This document shows, one piece after another, positions 8,911 to 16,983 of a stretch of DNA of 64,000 nt. The translations under genes were made by a program, and so were the position numbers. Within the stretch, counting starts at the first letter, position 1. The number at the start of each line of letters is the position of its first letter. The notes beneath the pieces are model-generated. The model saw only the letters and a program-made list of their open reading frames with translations. It ran no database searches and had not been told where the DNA came from. Source of the DNA: Terrimesophilobacter bigeumensis. GTDB taxonomy: Bacteria > Actinomycetota > Actinomycetes > Actinomycetales > Microbacteriaceae. The stretch covers positions 310,001 to 374,000 of the forward strand of contig NZ_BAABAE010000002.1 in assembly GCF_039537265.1 (NCBI RefSeq). The letters run 5' to 3'.

Positions 8911-8989
8911 GCCCTCCACTCTAATTTGCCGCCCGCTCTTCCGGGCAGTGAGGTGACGGCGGCGGGGCGCGCTGGGGGAGAATAGGGCA

Positions 8990-10426
8990 ATGGCTTATGA
9001 GTTCGAGCGCAAGCAGCGGATCGCGATCGTCGGCGGCGGCCCGGGCGGCTATGAGGCGGCGCTCACCGGCGCCCAGCTCGGTGCCGAAGTGACGCTCGTC
9101 GAACGCACCGGCGTCGGCGGCTCGGCGGTGCTCACGGATGTCGTCCCCTCCAAGACGCTCATCGCGACCGCCGAGGCGGCGACCGCGATCGTCGACGCGG
9201 CCGACCTGGGCGTGCAGTTCTTCGCCCGGGCGGAGAGCGGCCGCCCGAGCAAGGCCGAGGTCGCCGTCAACCTCGGCGCCGTGAACAAGCGGCTCCTCGG
9301 CCTCGCCCAGAAGCAGTCGGAAGACATGAAGACCGCACTCGTCGACGCCGGGGTCACGATCATCCAGGGCGACGGCCGGCTCGACGGGCCGCAGCGCGTC
9401 GTCGTCTCGACCGGCTCGGGCACGAAGCGCACCGACTTCGAGTCGATCGAGGCGGACACGATCGTCGTCTCGGTCGGGGCGAGCCCGCGCATCCTGCCCT
9501 CGGCGGTGCCGGACGGTGAGCGCATCCTCACCTGGACCCAGCTCTACTCGCTCGACAGCGTGCCCGAGCACCTCATCGTCGTCGGCTCGGGGGTGACGGG
9601 CGCCGAGTTCGCCTCCGCCTACACCGCGCTCGGCGCCAAGGTCACCCTCATCTCGAGCCGCGACACCGTGCTCCCCGGTGAAGACGCCGACGCCGCCAAG
9701 GTCATCGAGACCGTCTTCAAGCGCAACGGCATGACGGTGCTGTCGAAGTCGCGCGCGGAGAAGATCGAGCGCACCGCGGATGGCGTTCTCGCCACGCTCA
9801 CGGACGGCCGCACGGTCGAGGGCAGCCACTGCCTCATGGCGGTCGGATCCGTTCCGAACACGGCGGGCATCGGGCTCGAGGATGCGGGGGTCCAGCTGAC
9901 CGAATCCGGTCACATCCGCGTCAACCGGGTCGCCCGCACGTCGATGCCCTCGATCTACGCGGCGGGCGACTGCTCCGACTTCCTGCCGCTGGCATCCGTC
10001 GCCTCCATGCAGGGTCGCACGGCGGTGTTCCACGCGATGGGGGACGCGGTGAACCCGACCGAGCTGCGCAACGTGACCTCGAACATCTTCACCCAGCCGG
10101 AGATCGCCACCGTCGGCTGGTCGCAGAAGCAGATCGAGGACGGCGTTGTGCCGGGACGGATCTACAAGCTGCCGCTGTCGCAGAACCCGCGCGCGAAGAT
10201 GTTGGGCATCCGGGACGGGTTCGTGAAGCTCGTGGCGAGCCGGAGCTCGGGCACGGTCATCGGCGGCGTGGTCGTCTCGCCCAAGGCCTCCGAGCTCATC
10301 CTGCCGATCGCGATCGCGATCGAGCACCGGCTCACCGTCGACCAGCTCGCGGAGGCGTTCAGCGTCTACCCGTCGCTCTCCGGCAGCGTCACGGATGCCG
10401 CACGCGCGATGCACATCGTGCGGTAG
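8990..10426 (+). CDS. lpdA: LpdA-type NAD(P)H:quinone oxidoreductase (flavoprotein disulfide reductase family)
   Basis: A 478-residue member of the dihydrolipoamide dehydrogenase family with FAD motif GGGPGG (15-20), a second dinucleotide motif GSGVTGAEFASAY and the FAD loop YAAGDCSD. The redox disulfide of true Lpd (GGTCLNVGCIPSK) is replaced by GGSAVLTDVVPSK, so both Cys are absent (Ala46, Val51). Mycobacterial LpdA also lacks a functional disulfide here and acts as a quinone reductase, so that function is assigned rather than lipoamide reduction. A GGGGGAG lies 9 bases before the ATG. It is monocistronic, convergent with accA and divergent from punA. Confidence 0.9.
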   Translation: MAYEFERKQRIAIVGGGPGGYEAALTGAQLGAEVTLVERTGVGGSAVLTDVVPSKTLIATAEAATAIVDAADLGVQFFARAESGRPSKAEVAVNLGAVNKRLLGLAQKQSEDMKTALVDAGVTIIQGDGRLDGPQRVVVSTGSGTKRTDFESIEADTIVVSVGASPRILPSAVPDGERILTWTQLYSLDSVPEHLIVVGSGVTGAEFASAYTALGAKVTLISSRDTVLPGEDADAAKVIETVFKRNGMTVLSKSRAEKIERTADGVLATLTDGRTVEGSHCLMAVGSVPNTAGIGLEDAGVQLTESGHIRVNRVARTSMPSIYAAGDCSDFLPLASVASMQGRTAVFHAMGDAVNPTELRNVTSNIFTQPEIATVGWSQKQIEDGVVPGRIYKLPLSQNPRAKMLGIRDGFVKLVASRSSGTVIGGVVVSPKASELILPIAIAIEHRLTVDQLAEAFSVYPSLSGSVTDAARAMHIVR

Positions 10427-10428
10427 CC

Positions 10429-10455
10429 GATCACGCGGCGCGCCTCCGCGCGATC
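10429..10455. terminator. Hairpin between convergent lpdA and accA
   Basis: An inverted repeat pairs GATC/GATC and CGCGG/CCGCG around a 7-base loop, with one A-C mismatch, exactly between the two convergent stops and touching the accA stop. There is no U-tract, so it may act as a weak bidirectional terminator or RNA 3'-end stabiliser. Confidence 0.35.
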
Positions 10456-12205
10456 AGTCGACGATGTTGAGGAGCAGGTGACCGGATGACACGGTCGCCC
10501 CGACCGTCGCGTTGACGTCGGCGACGGTGCCGTCCTTGTGGGCCGTGAGCGGCTGCTCCATCTTCATGGCCTCGAGCACCAGCACGAGGTCGCCCTTCAC
10601 GACACGGTCTCCGTCGGCGACAGCGAGCTTGACGATGGTCGCCTGCATGGGCGCCTTCACCGAGTCGCCCGTCGCGGTCGCGACGGCGCTCCCCGCATTG
10701 CGGCGCGGCGGTGCGACGGCGGTCGCGGAGGCCGCCGCCCCCAACATCCTCGCCGGCAGCGACACCTCGATGCGCTTGCCGCCCACCTCGACGACGACAT
10801 TCTGGCGATCGGATGCCGGCCCGGCATCCGGAAGCGATCCACTCCATGGCTCGAGGTCGTTGTCGAAGTCGGTTTCGATCCAGCGCGTGTAGACGGAGAA
10901 CGGCTCCGCGGTGAAGGCCGGGTCGCGCACGATCTTGCGGTGGAACGGCAGCACGGTCGGGAGTCCGGCGACCTCGAACTCGTCGAGGGCGCGGCGGGAG
11001 CGCTCGAGCGCGTCCTCGCGGCTCGACCCCGTGACGATGAGCTTGGCGAGCAGCGAGTCGAAGGAGCCGCCGATGACGTCGCCCGTCGTGACCCCACTGT
11101 CGACGCGCACGCCGGGGCCGCCCGGGAAGCGCAGCACGTTCACCGGGCCGGGAGTCGGCATGAAGTTCAGGCCGGGGTCCTCACCGTTGATGCGGAACTC
11201 GAAGGAGTGGCCCTGCGGCGCCGGGTCCTCGTAGTCGAGGATGCCGCCCTCGGCGATGCGGAACTGTTCCCGCACGAGGTCGATCCCGGTCACCTCCTCG
11301 GACACCGGATGCTCCACCTGCAGCCGCGTGTTGACCTCGAGGAACGAGATGGTCCCGTCGGAGGCGACGAGGAACTCGCAGGTGCCGGCGCCGACGTAGC
11401 CGACTTCGCGCAGGATCGCCTTGGACGAGGTGTAGAGCTGCTCATTCTGCTCGGCGGTGAGGAACGGCGCTGGGGCCTCCTCGACGAGCTTCTGGTGGCG
11501 GCGCTGCAGCGAGCAGTCGCGCGTGGAGATGACGACGACGTTGCCTGCCGCATCCGCGAGGCACTGGGTCTCGACGTGGCGCGGCTTGTCGAGGTACTTC
11601 TCGACGAAGCATTCCCCTCGGCCGAATGCCGCGACGGCTTCGCGCGTGGCCGACTCGAACAGCTCGGGAACCTCTTCGCGCGTGCGCGCCACCTTGAGGC
11701 CGCGCCCGCCGCCGCCGAATGCGGCCTTGATCGCGACCGGGAGGCCGTGCACGTCGACGAACTCCAGCACCTCTGCGGCATCCGTCACCGGGTTGAGCGT
11801 CCCCGGCGCGAGGGGCGCACCCACCTTCTCGGCGATGTGGCGCGCGGAGACCTTGTCGCCGAGCTGCTCGATCGCGTCCGGCGACGGCCCGATCCAGATG
11901 AGCCCGGCGTCCATGACGGCCTGGGCGAACCGGGCGTTCTCGGCGAGGAACCCGTAGCCCGGGTGGACGGCATCCGCCCCTGAGCGCCTGGCGATCGAGA
12001 GGATCTTGTCGATCACGAGGTAGGTCTCGGCGCTCGTCGTTCCCTCGAGGGCGTAGGCCTCATCGGCGAGTTTGACGTGCCGGGCGTCGCGGTCCTGGTC
12101 GGCGTAGACGGCGACCGAGGCGATCCCGCTGTCCTTCGCCGCCCGGATCACGCGTACGGCGATTTCTCCACGATTGGCGATGAGGACTTTGGAAATGCGG
12201 GGCAT
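10454..12205 (-). CDS. accA: Acyl-CoA (acetyl/propionyl-CoA) carboxylase alpha subunit: biotin carboxylase plus biotin carrier
   Basis: Biotin carboxylase fused to the carrier domain (583 residues), the usual actinobacterial AccA. Seen: N-terminal KVLIANRGEIAVRVIRA, ATP-grasp loop GGGGRG, EVNTRLQVEHPVSEEVTG with the HCO3/biotin region, and the C-terminal carrier motif EAMKMEQPL whose Lys is biotinylated. It makes carboxybiotin for the carboxyltransferase; the beta and epsilon subunits are encoded at 19721-21528 and the biotin ligase at 27171. The ATG at 12205 has no good Shine-Dalgarno, but a TAGGCT -10 box lies 9 bases upstream, so the mRNA is nearly leaderless. Confidence 0.96.
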   Translation of the reverse strand: MPRISKVLIANRGEIAVRVIRAAKDSGIASVAVYADQDRDARHVKLADEAYALEGTTSAETYLVIDKILSIARRSGADAVHPGYGFLAENARFAQAVMDAGLIWIGPSPDAIEQLGDKVSARHIAEKVGAPLAPGTLNPVTDAAEVLEFVDVHGLPVAIKAAFGGGGRGLKVARTREEVPELFESATREAVAAFGRGECFVEKYLDKPRHVETQCLADAAGNVVVISTRDCSLQRRHQKLVEEAPAPFLTAEQNEQLYTSSKAILREVGYVGAGTCEFLVASDGTISFLEVNTRLQVEHPVSEEVTGIDLVREQFRIAEGGILDYEDPAPQGHSFEFRINGEDPGLNFMPTPGPVNVLRFPGGPGVRVDSGVTTGDVIGGSFDSLLAKLIVTGSSREDALERSRRALDEFEVAGLPTVLPFHRKIVRDPAFTAEPFSVYTRWIETDFDNDLEPWSGSLPDAGPASDRQNVVVEVGGKRIEVSLPARMLGAAASATAVAPPRRNAGSAVATATGDSVKAPMQATIVKLAVADGDRVVKGDLVLVLEAMKMEQPLTAHKDGTVADVNATVGATVSSGHLLLNIVD

Positions 12206-12213
12206 AGTTGTTT

Positions 12214-12241
12214 AGCCTATTGCGCTTCGAGGGCCGGTCAT
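12214..12241 (-). promoter_or_regulatory. Probable accA promoter
   Basis: Read on the minus strand: -35-like ATGACC (12241-12236), a 16-base spacer, then -10 TAGGCT (12219-12214), with the accA ATG 9 bases further on. No ribosome-binding site is seen, so the transcript would start at or next to the start codon. Confidence 0.45.
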
Positions 12242-12261
12242 TGGGGTAGACCGACAAAAAG

Positions 12262-12948
12262 CTAGGAAGTCCTTGTATTCCCGGCTACAACCTCATGCCA
12301 TTCGACCCCGAACCCGCGCAGCAGGCCGCGCAGGGTGGAGAGGGAGAGGCCGACGACAGTGTGCGGGTCGCCCTCGACGGCCGTGATGAACGGTGCACCG
12401 AGCGAGTCGATGGTGAAGGCCCCCGCGACGTTGAGCGGTTCGCCCGTGGCGATGTAGGCGTCGATCTCCGCATCCGTCAGGTCGGCCGCGAACGTGACGC
12501 TTGCGCTCGAGACGGCTCCGGCCGCCCCCTGAGGGATGCCGCCCCGTCGATCGATGAGCCAGTGGCCGGAGTGCAGGATGCCGGTGCGCCCGCGCTGGAG
12601 CTCCCACCGCGCACGGGCGACGGATTCCGTGTGCGGCTTTCCGTATACCGTGCCGTCGAGTTCGAAGACGGAGTCGCCGCCGAGCACAAAGCCATCGATC
12701 GCGGCCTCCTCGAGAGCAGTCCCGTCAGGTCCGCCCGCAGCGACCGCCTCGGCCTTCCGCCGTGCCAGCAGCTCGACCGTCTCGACCGGGGTGAGCCGCC
12801 TGCCGGCCGCGCCCTCGGCTTCGACGATGGCGGCATCCTCGTCGACGTCGGACGGTACGACGATCGGCTCGATGCCCGCCGACCGCAGGGTTGCGAGCCT
12901 GGCCGGCGAGGTCGAGGCGAGGTAGAGCCGCACTGCAGTTTCTGGCAC
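12262..12948 (-). CDS. maf: Maf-family nucleotide pyrophosphatase
   Basis: Maf/YhdE-type house-cleaning nucleoside triphosphate pyrophosphatase, about 228 residues. Seen: the N-terminal signature LYLASTSPARLATLRSAG, the active-site segment GGDSVFELDGTVYGKP, and the C-terminal GEPLNVAGAFTIDSLGAPF..GDPHTVVGL. The start is GTG at 12948 with AGGAG 5 bases upstream; a much longer open frame upstream of this has no homology. Its start lies only 15-21 bases from the divergent RNA methyltransferase start, so the two genes' promoters must interleave. Confidence 0.9.
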   Translation of the reverse strand: MPETAVRLYLASTSPARLATLRSAGIEPIVVPSDVDEDAAIVEAEGAAGRRLTPVETVELLARRKAEAVAAGGPDGTALEEAAIDGFVLGGDSVFELDGTVYGKPHTESVARARWELQRGRTGILHSGHWLIDRRGGIPQGAAGAVSSASVTFAADLTDAEIDAYIATGEPLNVAGAFTIDSLGAPFITAVEGDPHTVVGLSLSTLRGLLRGFGVEWHEVVAGNTRTS

Positions 12949-12969
12949 TGCCGCTCCTAAGCTGTGGGG

Positions 12970-14220
12970 ATGGGCGATCATCTGGGCCAACTCGTCGAGC
13001 TGGAGATTTCCAACGTAGCCCACGGCGGGGTCATGGTCGCGCGCCATGGCGGCCGGGTGGTGTTCGTGGCCGATGCGATCCCGGGCGAGGTGGTGCGGGC
13101 GGTCGTCACCGACGATTCCAAGGCGAAGTTCTGGCGCGCCGACACCGTCGAGGTGCTCGAAGCCTCCCCGTACCGGCAGCCGCACGTCTGGTCGGCGGCG
13201 TCGATCGACCGGGCCCCCGAGGAGCGCGCGGGCGGCGCCGAGTTCGGCCACATCGCACCCGCGCACCAGCGAGAGCTCAAGCGACGTGTGCTGGCCGACG
13301 CCCTCCAGCGGATGGCGGGCCTTGAGCCGGCGGTCATCGTCGAAGCGCTGCCAGGCCCGGCCGATGGCACCGGATGGCGCACCCGCGTGCGCTTGCACGC
13401 CGCAGAGGACGGGACACTCGGTCCGTACGTCGCGCGATCGCATCGCGTGGTCGAGGTCGCCGACCTGCCGCTCGCCACACCGGAGGTGGCTTCGGCCGCG
13501 CTGCTCGCCGGTCGCAAGGACGCCGGCCGCAAGCAACCCGGACGAGCCGCCAGAGCCCATGGCTCCCGCTCCGTCGATGTCATCGGTCCATCGACGGGGG
13601 AGCCCATCGTGCTCCGGCACGGCGAGCGCTCAGGGCCCATCACCGAACGTGTCGGCGATCGGGAGTTCCGGCTCGATGCGGCCGGGTTCTGGCAGGTGCA
13701 CCGGTATGCGGCGGAGGTCCTCACGACGGCAGTGCAGGAGGCGATCGACCCCGAGTTGTTCGATCCGGCCGCCGCGAACCTCGATCTCTATGGGGGCGTC
13801 GGACTCCTGGCCGCCGCCGTCGGCGATCGATTCGGCAGGGACATCCGCATCGAGTCGGTCGAGGGCGATTCCGGCGCGACCGGCCACGCGAGGGAGAACC
13901 TCGCCGACTGGGCGGGAGCGAGTGCGGTGACCGCGCGCGTCGACCGCTATCTTTCGACACCGGGGACGGGGGCCGGAGGACTCGCCGGTGCGACCGTCGT
14001 GCTCGATCCGCCGCGGTCGGGCGCGGGCAAGGATGTCGTCGCCGCCCTCGGAGCGTTGACCCCGGCGCAACTCGTCTACGTCGCCTGCGACCCGGTCGCC
14101 CTCGCGCGTGACCTGGCGCTCTTCGCGGGTCACGGCTACCGGCTCAGCGGTATCCGGGCGTTCGACCTGTTCCCGAACACGCATCACGTCGAGGCGGTCG
14201 CGAGCCTGGTGCGAACGTAG
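12970..14220 (+). CDS. TrmA/RumA-family SAM-dependent RNA (uracil-C5) methyltransferase
   Basis: A 416-residue protein with an N-terminal TRAM-like RNA-binding region (LVELEISNVAHGGVMVAR) and a C-terminal class I methyltransferase domain. Seen: the SAM-binding loop DLYGGVGLLAAAVGDR, DPPRSGAGK, and the catalytic Cys in YVACDPVALARDL. The product would methylate C5 of a uridine in tRNA or rRNA. Start: ATG at 12970; an in-frame GTG at 12964 is possible. There is no Shine-Dalgarno, but TAAGCT at 12958-12963 lies 7 bases before the ATG, suggesting leaderless translation. The Fe-S Cys cluster of RumA is not evident. Confidence 0.88.
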   Translation: MGDHLGQLVELEISNVAHGGVMVARHGGRVVFVADAIPGEVVRAVVTDDSKAKFWRADTVEVLEASPYRQPHVWSAASIDRAPEERAGGAEFGHIAPAHQRELKRRVLADALQRMAGLEPAVIVEALPGPADGTGWRTRVRLHAAEDGTLGPYVARSHRVVEVADLPLATPEVASAALLAGRKDAGRKQPGRAARAHGSRSVDVIGPSTGEPIVLRHGERSGPITERVGDREFRLDAAGFWQVHRYAAEVLTTAVQEAIDPELFDPAAANLDLYGGVGLLAAAVGDRFGRDIRIESVEGDSGATGHARENLADWAGASAVTARVDRYLSTPGTGAGGLAGATVVLDPPRSGAGKDVVAALGALTPAQLVYVACDPVALARDLALFAGHGYRLSGIRAFDLFPNTHHVEAVASLVRT

Positions 14221-14284
14221 TCACCTGCCGCCCAGGTCACCTGCCGCCCAGGTCACCAGCCGATCGGGTTACCAGCCGCCTGGG
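14221..14284. repeat. Four degenerate 15-17 base tandem repeats after the DUF2207 stop
   Basis: Two identical copies (14221-14236, 14237-14252) and two diverged copies (14253-14269, 14270-14284) fill the gap between convergent genes. On the minus strand each unit resembles GGCGGCTGGTGA, i.e. the Gly-Gly-Trp-stop that ends the DUF2207 gene. This suggests slippage duplication of the gene's own 3' end. Confidence 0.7.
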
Positions 14285-16198
14285 TCACCAGCTTCCGCCG
14301 CCACCGCCTCCGCCTCCGCCACCGCCTCCGCCGCCCCCGCCCGAGCCTCCGCTCGAGCCGGGCGTGGAGGTGAACGAGGTGGTCGCCATGCTCGTGAAGC
14401 TGTCGACGGCCGAACCGATTGAGGAGATCGAGGCGACGGTGCTCGAGAGGTAGCCGGCGTGGAAGCCTGCGCTTCCCACGTACCAGTCCGGGGCGGGCTC
14501 CGCTTTGCCCTGGGCGACGAGTTCGGCGAACACCTTCGCCCAGCGCTCGGCCTCGCCGAAGACCATCGCCCACGGCATGTAGCGGCTGAAGACGTCCTCG
14601 CCCTCGTCGAATCGGATGCGGTCGGCCTCGGCCGTCGCAATGTATTCCTTGAATCCGGCTAGCTGAACGTAGACGGCGTGCCCGAGCGCACTGCGCCGGG
14701 CGGCCTTGGCGGCGGATCCGAGGGTGAAGAAGGAGCCGACCGCGAGACCGATGGGGATGAAGATCCAGGAGCCGTCGAAGAAGGTCATGACGAAGAACCC
14801 GATGGCCCCGAGCGCGAGTCCGCCCGAGATGAGCGGGTGCGTCCCGTTGACCTTGTCGATGAAGTACTTCGCGTGCTCGATCCAGGTGTCGAGCGATTTG
14901 ACGATCGCGCGCATGTCGGAGGCGAAGGTGTTGGTGAGCGTCGAGAGTCTGACCGAGGTGCGATAGCCGGGAAACAGCTTCCCGAGCAGCAGCGCCTCAT
15001 GGGGGAGCAGTTCAGCGGCATCCGGACCGCCGGGCCGCGACCGGGCTTTCTTCTCCGCGGCGCGCTCCGGGGTCGCCACGAGTGTGTAGTCCTTCGCCTT
15101 CCTCCGATTGCCGCCCTCGACCTCTTCGATGCGCAGGTGGCCGCGCACGGCGAGGTCGACGAGCGTCGCGGTGATGTCGGAGTTCTTGCGCTTCTTGTTG
15201 AGCACGGTTCCCGCCGCACCGACCGGGAGACCCTTCGGCGGCTGGTACTGCACGACGATCGTCTCGTCGGCTGGGGCCGGTCCGATCTCCGCGTGCTCCT
15301 GGTCGTCGGGGATGCCGCCGGGCGTCACCCCGAGGAACTTCCGATCACGGCGCCGCGCAAGCACGAGTATCCGGAACGCGAGTGGGACGACGAACACCAG
15401 GGCGAGCCCGGTTCCCCAGTTCCAGGGATTCCAGAACGGATCCGGGCCGTCGTTCGATCCGCTCACGACGGGCGCGGATCCGGGCGGCAGGCTCGCCTCC
15501 AGGATCGGGTCGGTCCCGGTGAAGGTGCCCTCGGGCCAGGCGACCGAGATCGTGAGCCCCTGGGTACTGGAGAGCAGCCCCTGTTCGAAGGTCGCGGTGT
15601 CGCCCGCGATGCTCGCCCCCGTGCAGGCATCGTGCGTACCGCTGTATCCGGCGAAGCAGATCGCCGAACCGACGGGAGCCGGGCCGGTGACGCTGACGGT
15701 CGTCCGGTCGATCGACGGATCCCAGTAGCTGCCGGTCGCGTTCCAGTAGAACTCGTCCATGATGGTCCCGTTGGGCTGCTCCGCGCGGTTGAGCGCGCCG
15801 TCGATGTCGTAGCGGATGACCCAGGTCTGCTCTCCGTGCACGAGCGCGTTCTTGTTGCCGATGCGGATCTGCAGCGCGTTGCCGAGCGTCGTCGAGAAGA
15901 GGGCACTCGCGCCGGTCGGGCTCTCGACCTCGATGTCGCTGTAGCGGTAGACGCGGTCGCGCCCGGGCTCGGCGGTGGAGAATCGCGAGGCCAGGAACCG
16001 GTCGATGCCGTGACGTTCGTCGGAGCCGGCGAAGTCGTAATCGATGGTCTCGACCACATGAACGGTGCCGTCGGCGTCGATCGTGTACCGGATGTCGAAG
16101 TGGCTGATGTGCTCGGCGCCCGATCCGGTGGAGCATCCTGCGAGCGCGATGGCGACGATCCCGACGGCGAGCATGGACTTCACCAGGCGAGAAATCAT
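14285..16198 (-). CDS. DUF2207 family membrane lipoprotein with glycine-rich tail
   Basis: A 637-residue protein. Seen: signal peptide with lipobox LAGC (Cys about 22), then an extracytoplasmic DUF2207 domain (HFDIRYTIDADGTVHVVETIDYDF..., with the family's RHGIDRF), a first transmembrane helix after about residue 275 (LALVFVVPLAFRILVLA), a cytoplasmic part, two more hydrophobic helices near 480-515 and a C-terminal poly-Gly tract ending GSW. A Gly-rich tail with terminal aromatic residues is usual for this family, whose function is unknown. It is divergent from the response regulator gene with 80 bases between. The stop lies in a run of tandem repeats (14221-14284). Confidence 0.88.
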   Translation of the reverse strand: MISRLVKSMLAVGIVAIALAGCSTGSGAEHISHFDIRYTIDADGTVHVVETIDYDFAGSDERHGIDRFLASRFSTAEPGRDRVYRYSDIEVESPTGASALFSTTLGNALQIRIGNKNALVHGEQTWVIRYDIDGALNRAEQPNGTIMDEFYWNATGSYWDPSIDRTTVSVTGPAPVGSAICFAGYSGTHDACTGASIAGDTATFEQGLLSSTQGLTISVAWPEGTFTGTDPILEASLPPGSAPVVSGSNDGPDPFWNPWNWGTGLALVFVVPLAFRILVLARRRDRKFLGVTPGGIPDDQEHAEIGPAPADETIVVQYQPPKGLPVGAAGTVLNKKRKNSDITATLVDLAVRGHLRIEEVEGGNRRKAKDYTLVATPERAAEKKARSRPGGPDAAELLPHEALLLGKLFPGYRTSVRLSTLTNTFASDMRAIVKSLDTWIEHAKYFIDKVNGTHPLISGGLALGAIGFFVMTFFDGSWIFIPIGLAVGSFFTLGSAAKAARRSALGHAVYVQLAGFKEYIATAEADRIRFDEGEDVFSRYMPWAMVFGEAERWAKVFAELVAQGKAEPAPDWYVGSAGFHAGYLSSTVASISSIGSAVDSFTSMATTSFTSTPGSSGGSGGGGGGGGGGGGGGGGSW

Positions 16199-16278
16199 GT
16201 GCAGACTCTACCGGGTACCCCGCTCGGCAGCCATTAAGATGATGGAGGGCAGACCCGGGGGAGAACAGGATCGACGCC

Positions 16279-16983
16279 ATGCAACTCACGGTCGAGAATG
16301 AGACATCGACGGAGGCGAAACGGCGCGGCATACGGGTCGGCGTCGTCGACGACCACGAATCCGTTCGCCTCGGTCTCAAGGCGGCGTGCATCGACGCCGG
16401 GTTCGAATTCGTGCTCGCTGCGGCATCCGTCAGGGAGTTCGTCTCCGAGCTCGGCGGGCGCGAATGCGATGTCGTCGTGCTCGACCTGTCCCTCGGGGAC
16501 GGGTCGACGGTGACGGAGAACGTCAAGGCGGTGCAGGCCACCGGATGCGCCGTGCTCATCCACAGCATCGCCGACCGCGTCGCGCTCGTGCGCGAGGCCC
16601 TCGCGGCCGGAGCCGCCGGGGTGATCCCGAAGTCCTCGGCCACCAAGACCGTCATGTCGGCGCTCGCGACGGTGGCGCGGGGCGATGTGCTCAACAACCT
16701 CGAGTGGGCGACGGCGATCGACGCCGACCGCGACTTCTCCAAGGCGCAGCTCGGTCGGCGCGAGCGCGAGATCCTGCACCTCTACGCATCCGGGCTGCCG
16801 CTCAAGCTCGCGGCGGAGCGGCTCGGCATCGGTTACGCCACGGCTCGCGAATACCTCGACCGTATCCGGGTGAAGTACGTCGAAGTCGGCCGACCGGCAC
16901 CGACGAAGGTCGACCTGCTGCGGCGCGCCGTCGAGGACGGCATCCTGCCGGGTCTCGACCCGGACGGTGGAGATGAGCACTGA
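16279..16983 (+). CDS. Response regulator, NarL/FixJ (LuxR-type HTH) family
   Basis: A 234-residue DNA-binding response regulator. Seen: receiver acidic pocket VVDDHESVRLG and phosphoacceptor Asp69 in VVVLDLSLGDG, the conserved Lys in IPKSSATK, and a C-terminal LuxR-type helix-turn-helix from about 160 (LGRREREILHLYASGLPLKLAAERLGI...). It overlaps the following kinase gene by 11 bases, so they form a two-component operon. A purine-rich GGGGGAG lies about 16 bases before the ATG, and TAAGAT at 16235-16240 is a possible -10. Its targets are unknown; the operon itself or the divergent DUF2207 gene are natural candidates. Confidence 0.92.
   Translation: MQLTVENETSTEAKRRGIRVGVVDDHESVRLGLKAACIDAGFEFVLAAASVREFVSELGGRECDVVVLDLSLGDGSTVTENVKAVQATGCAVLIHSIADRVALVREALAAGAAGVIPKSSATKTVMSALATVARGDVLNNLEWATAIDADRDFSKAQLGRREREILHLYASGLPLKLAAERLGIGYATAREYLDRIRVKYVEVGRPAPTKVDLLRRAVEDGILPGLDPDGGDEH

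Noticed and set aside
12949..13620. N-terminal extension of Maf by more than 220 codons
   Set aside because: The extension is antisense to the RNA methyltransferase gene and lacks homology; GTG 12948 has AGGAG and begins the family signature.
14221..14284. Short tandem repeats as a CRISPR or attachment site
   Set aside because: The copies abut each other without spacers, and no cas gene, integrase or tRNA is nearby.
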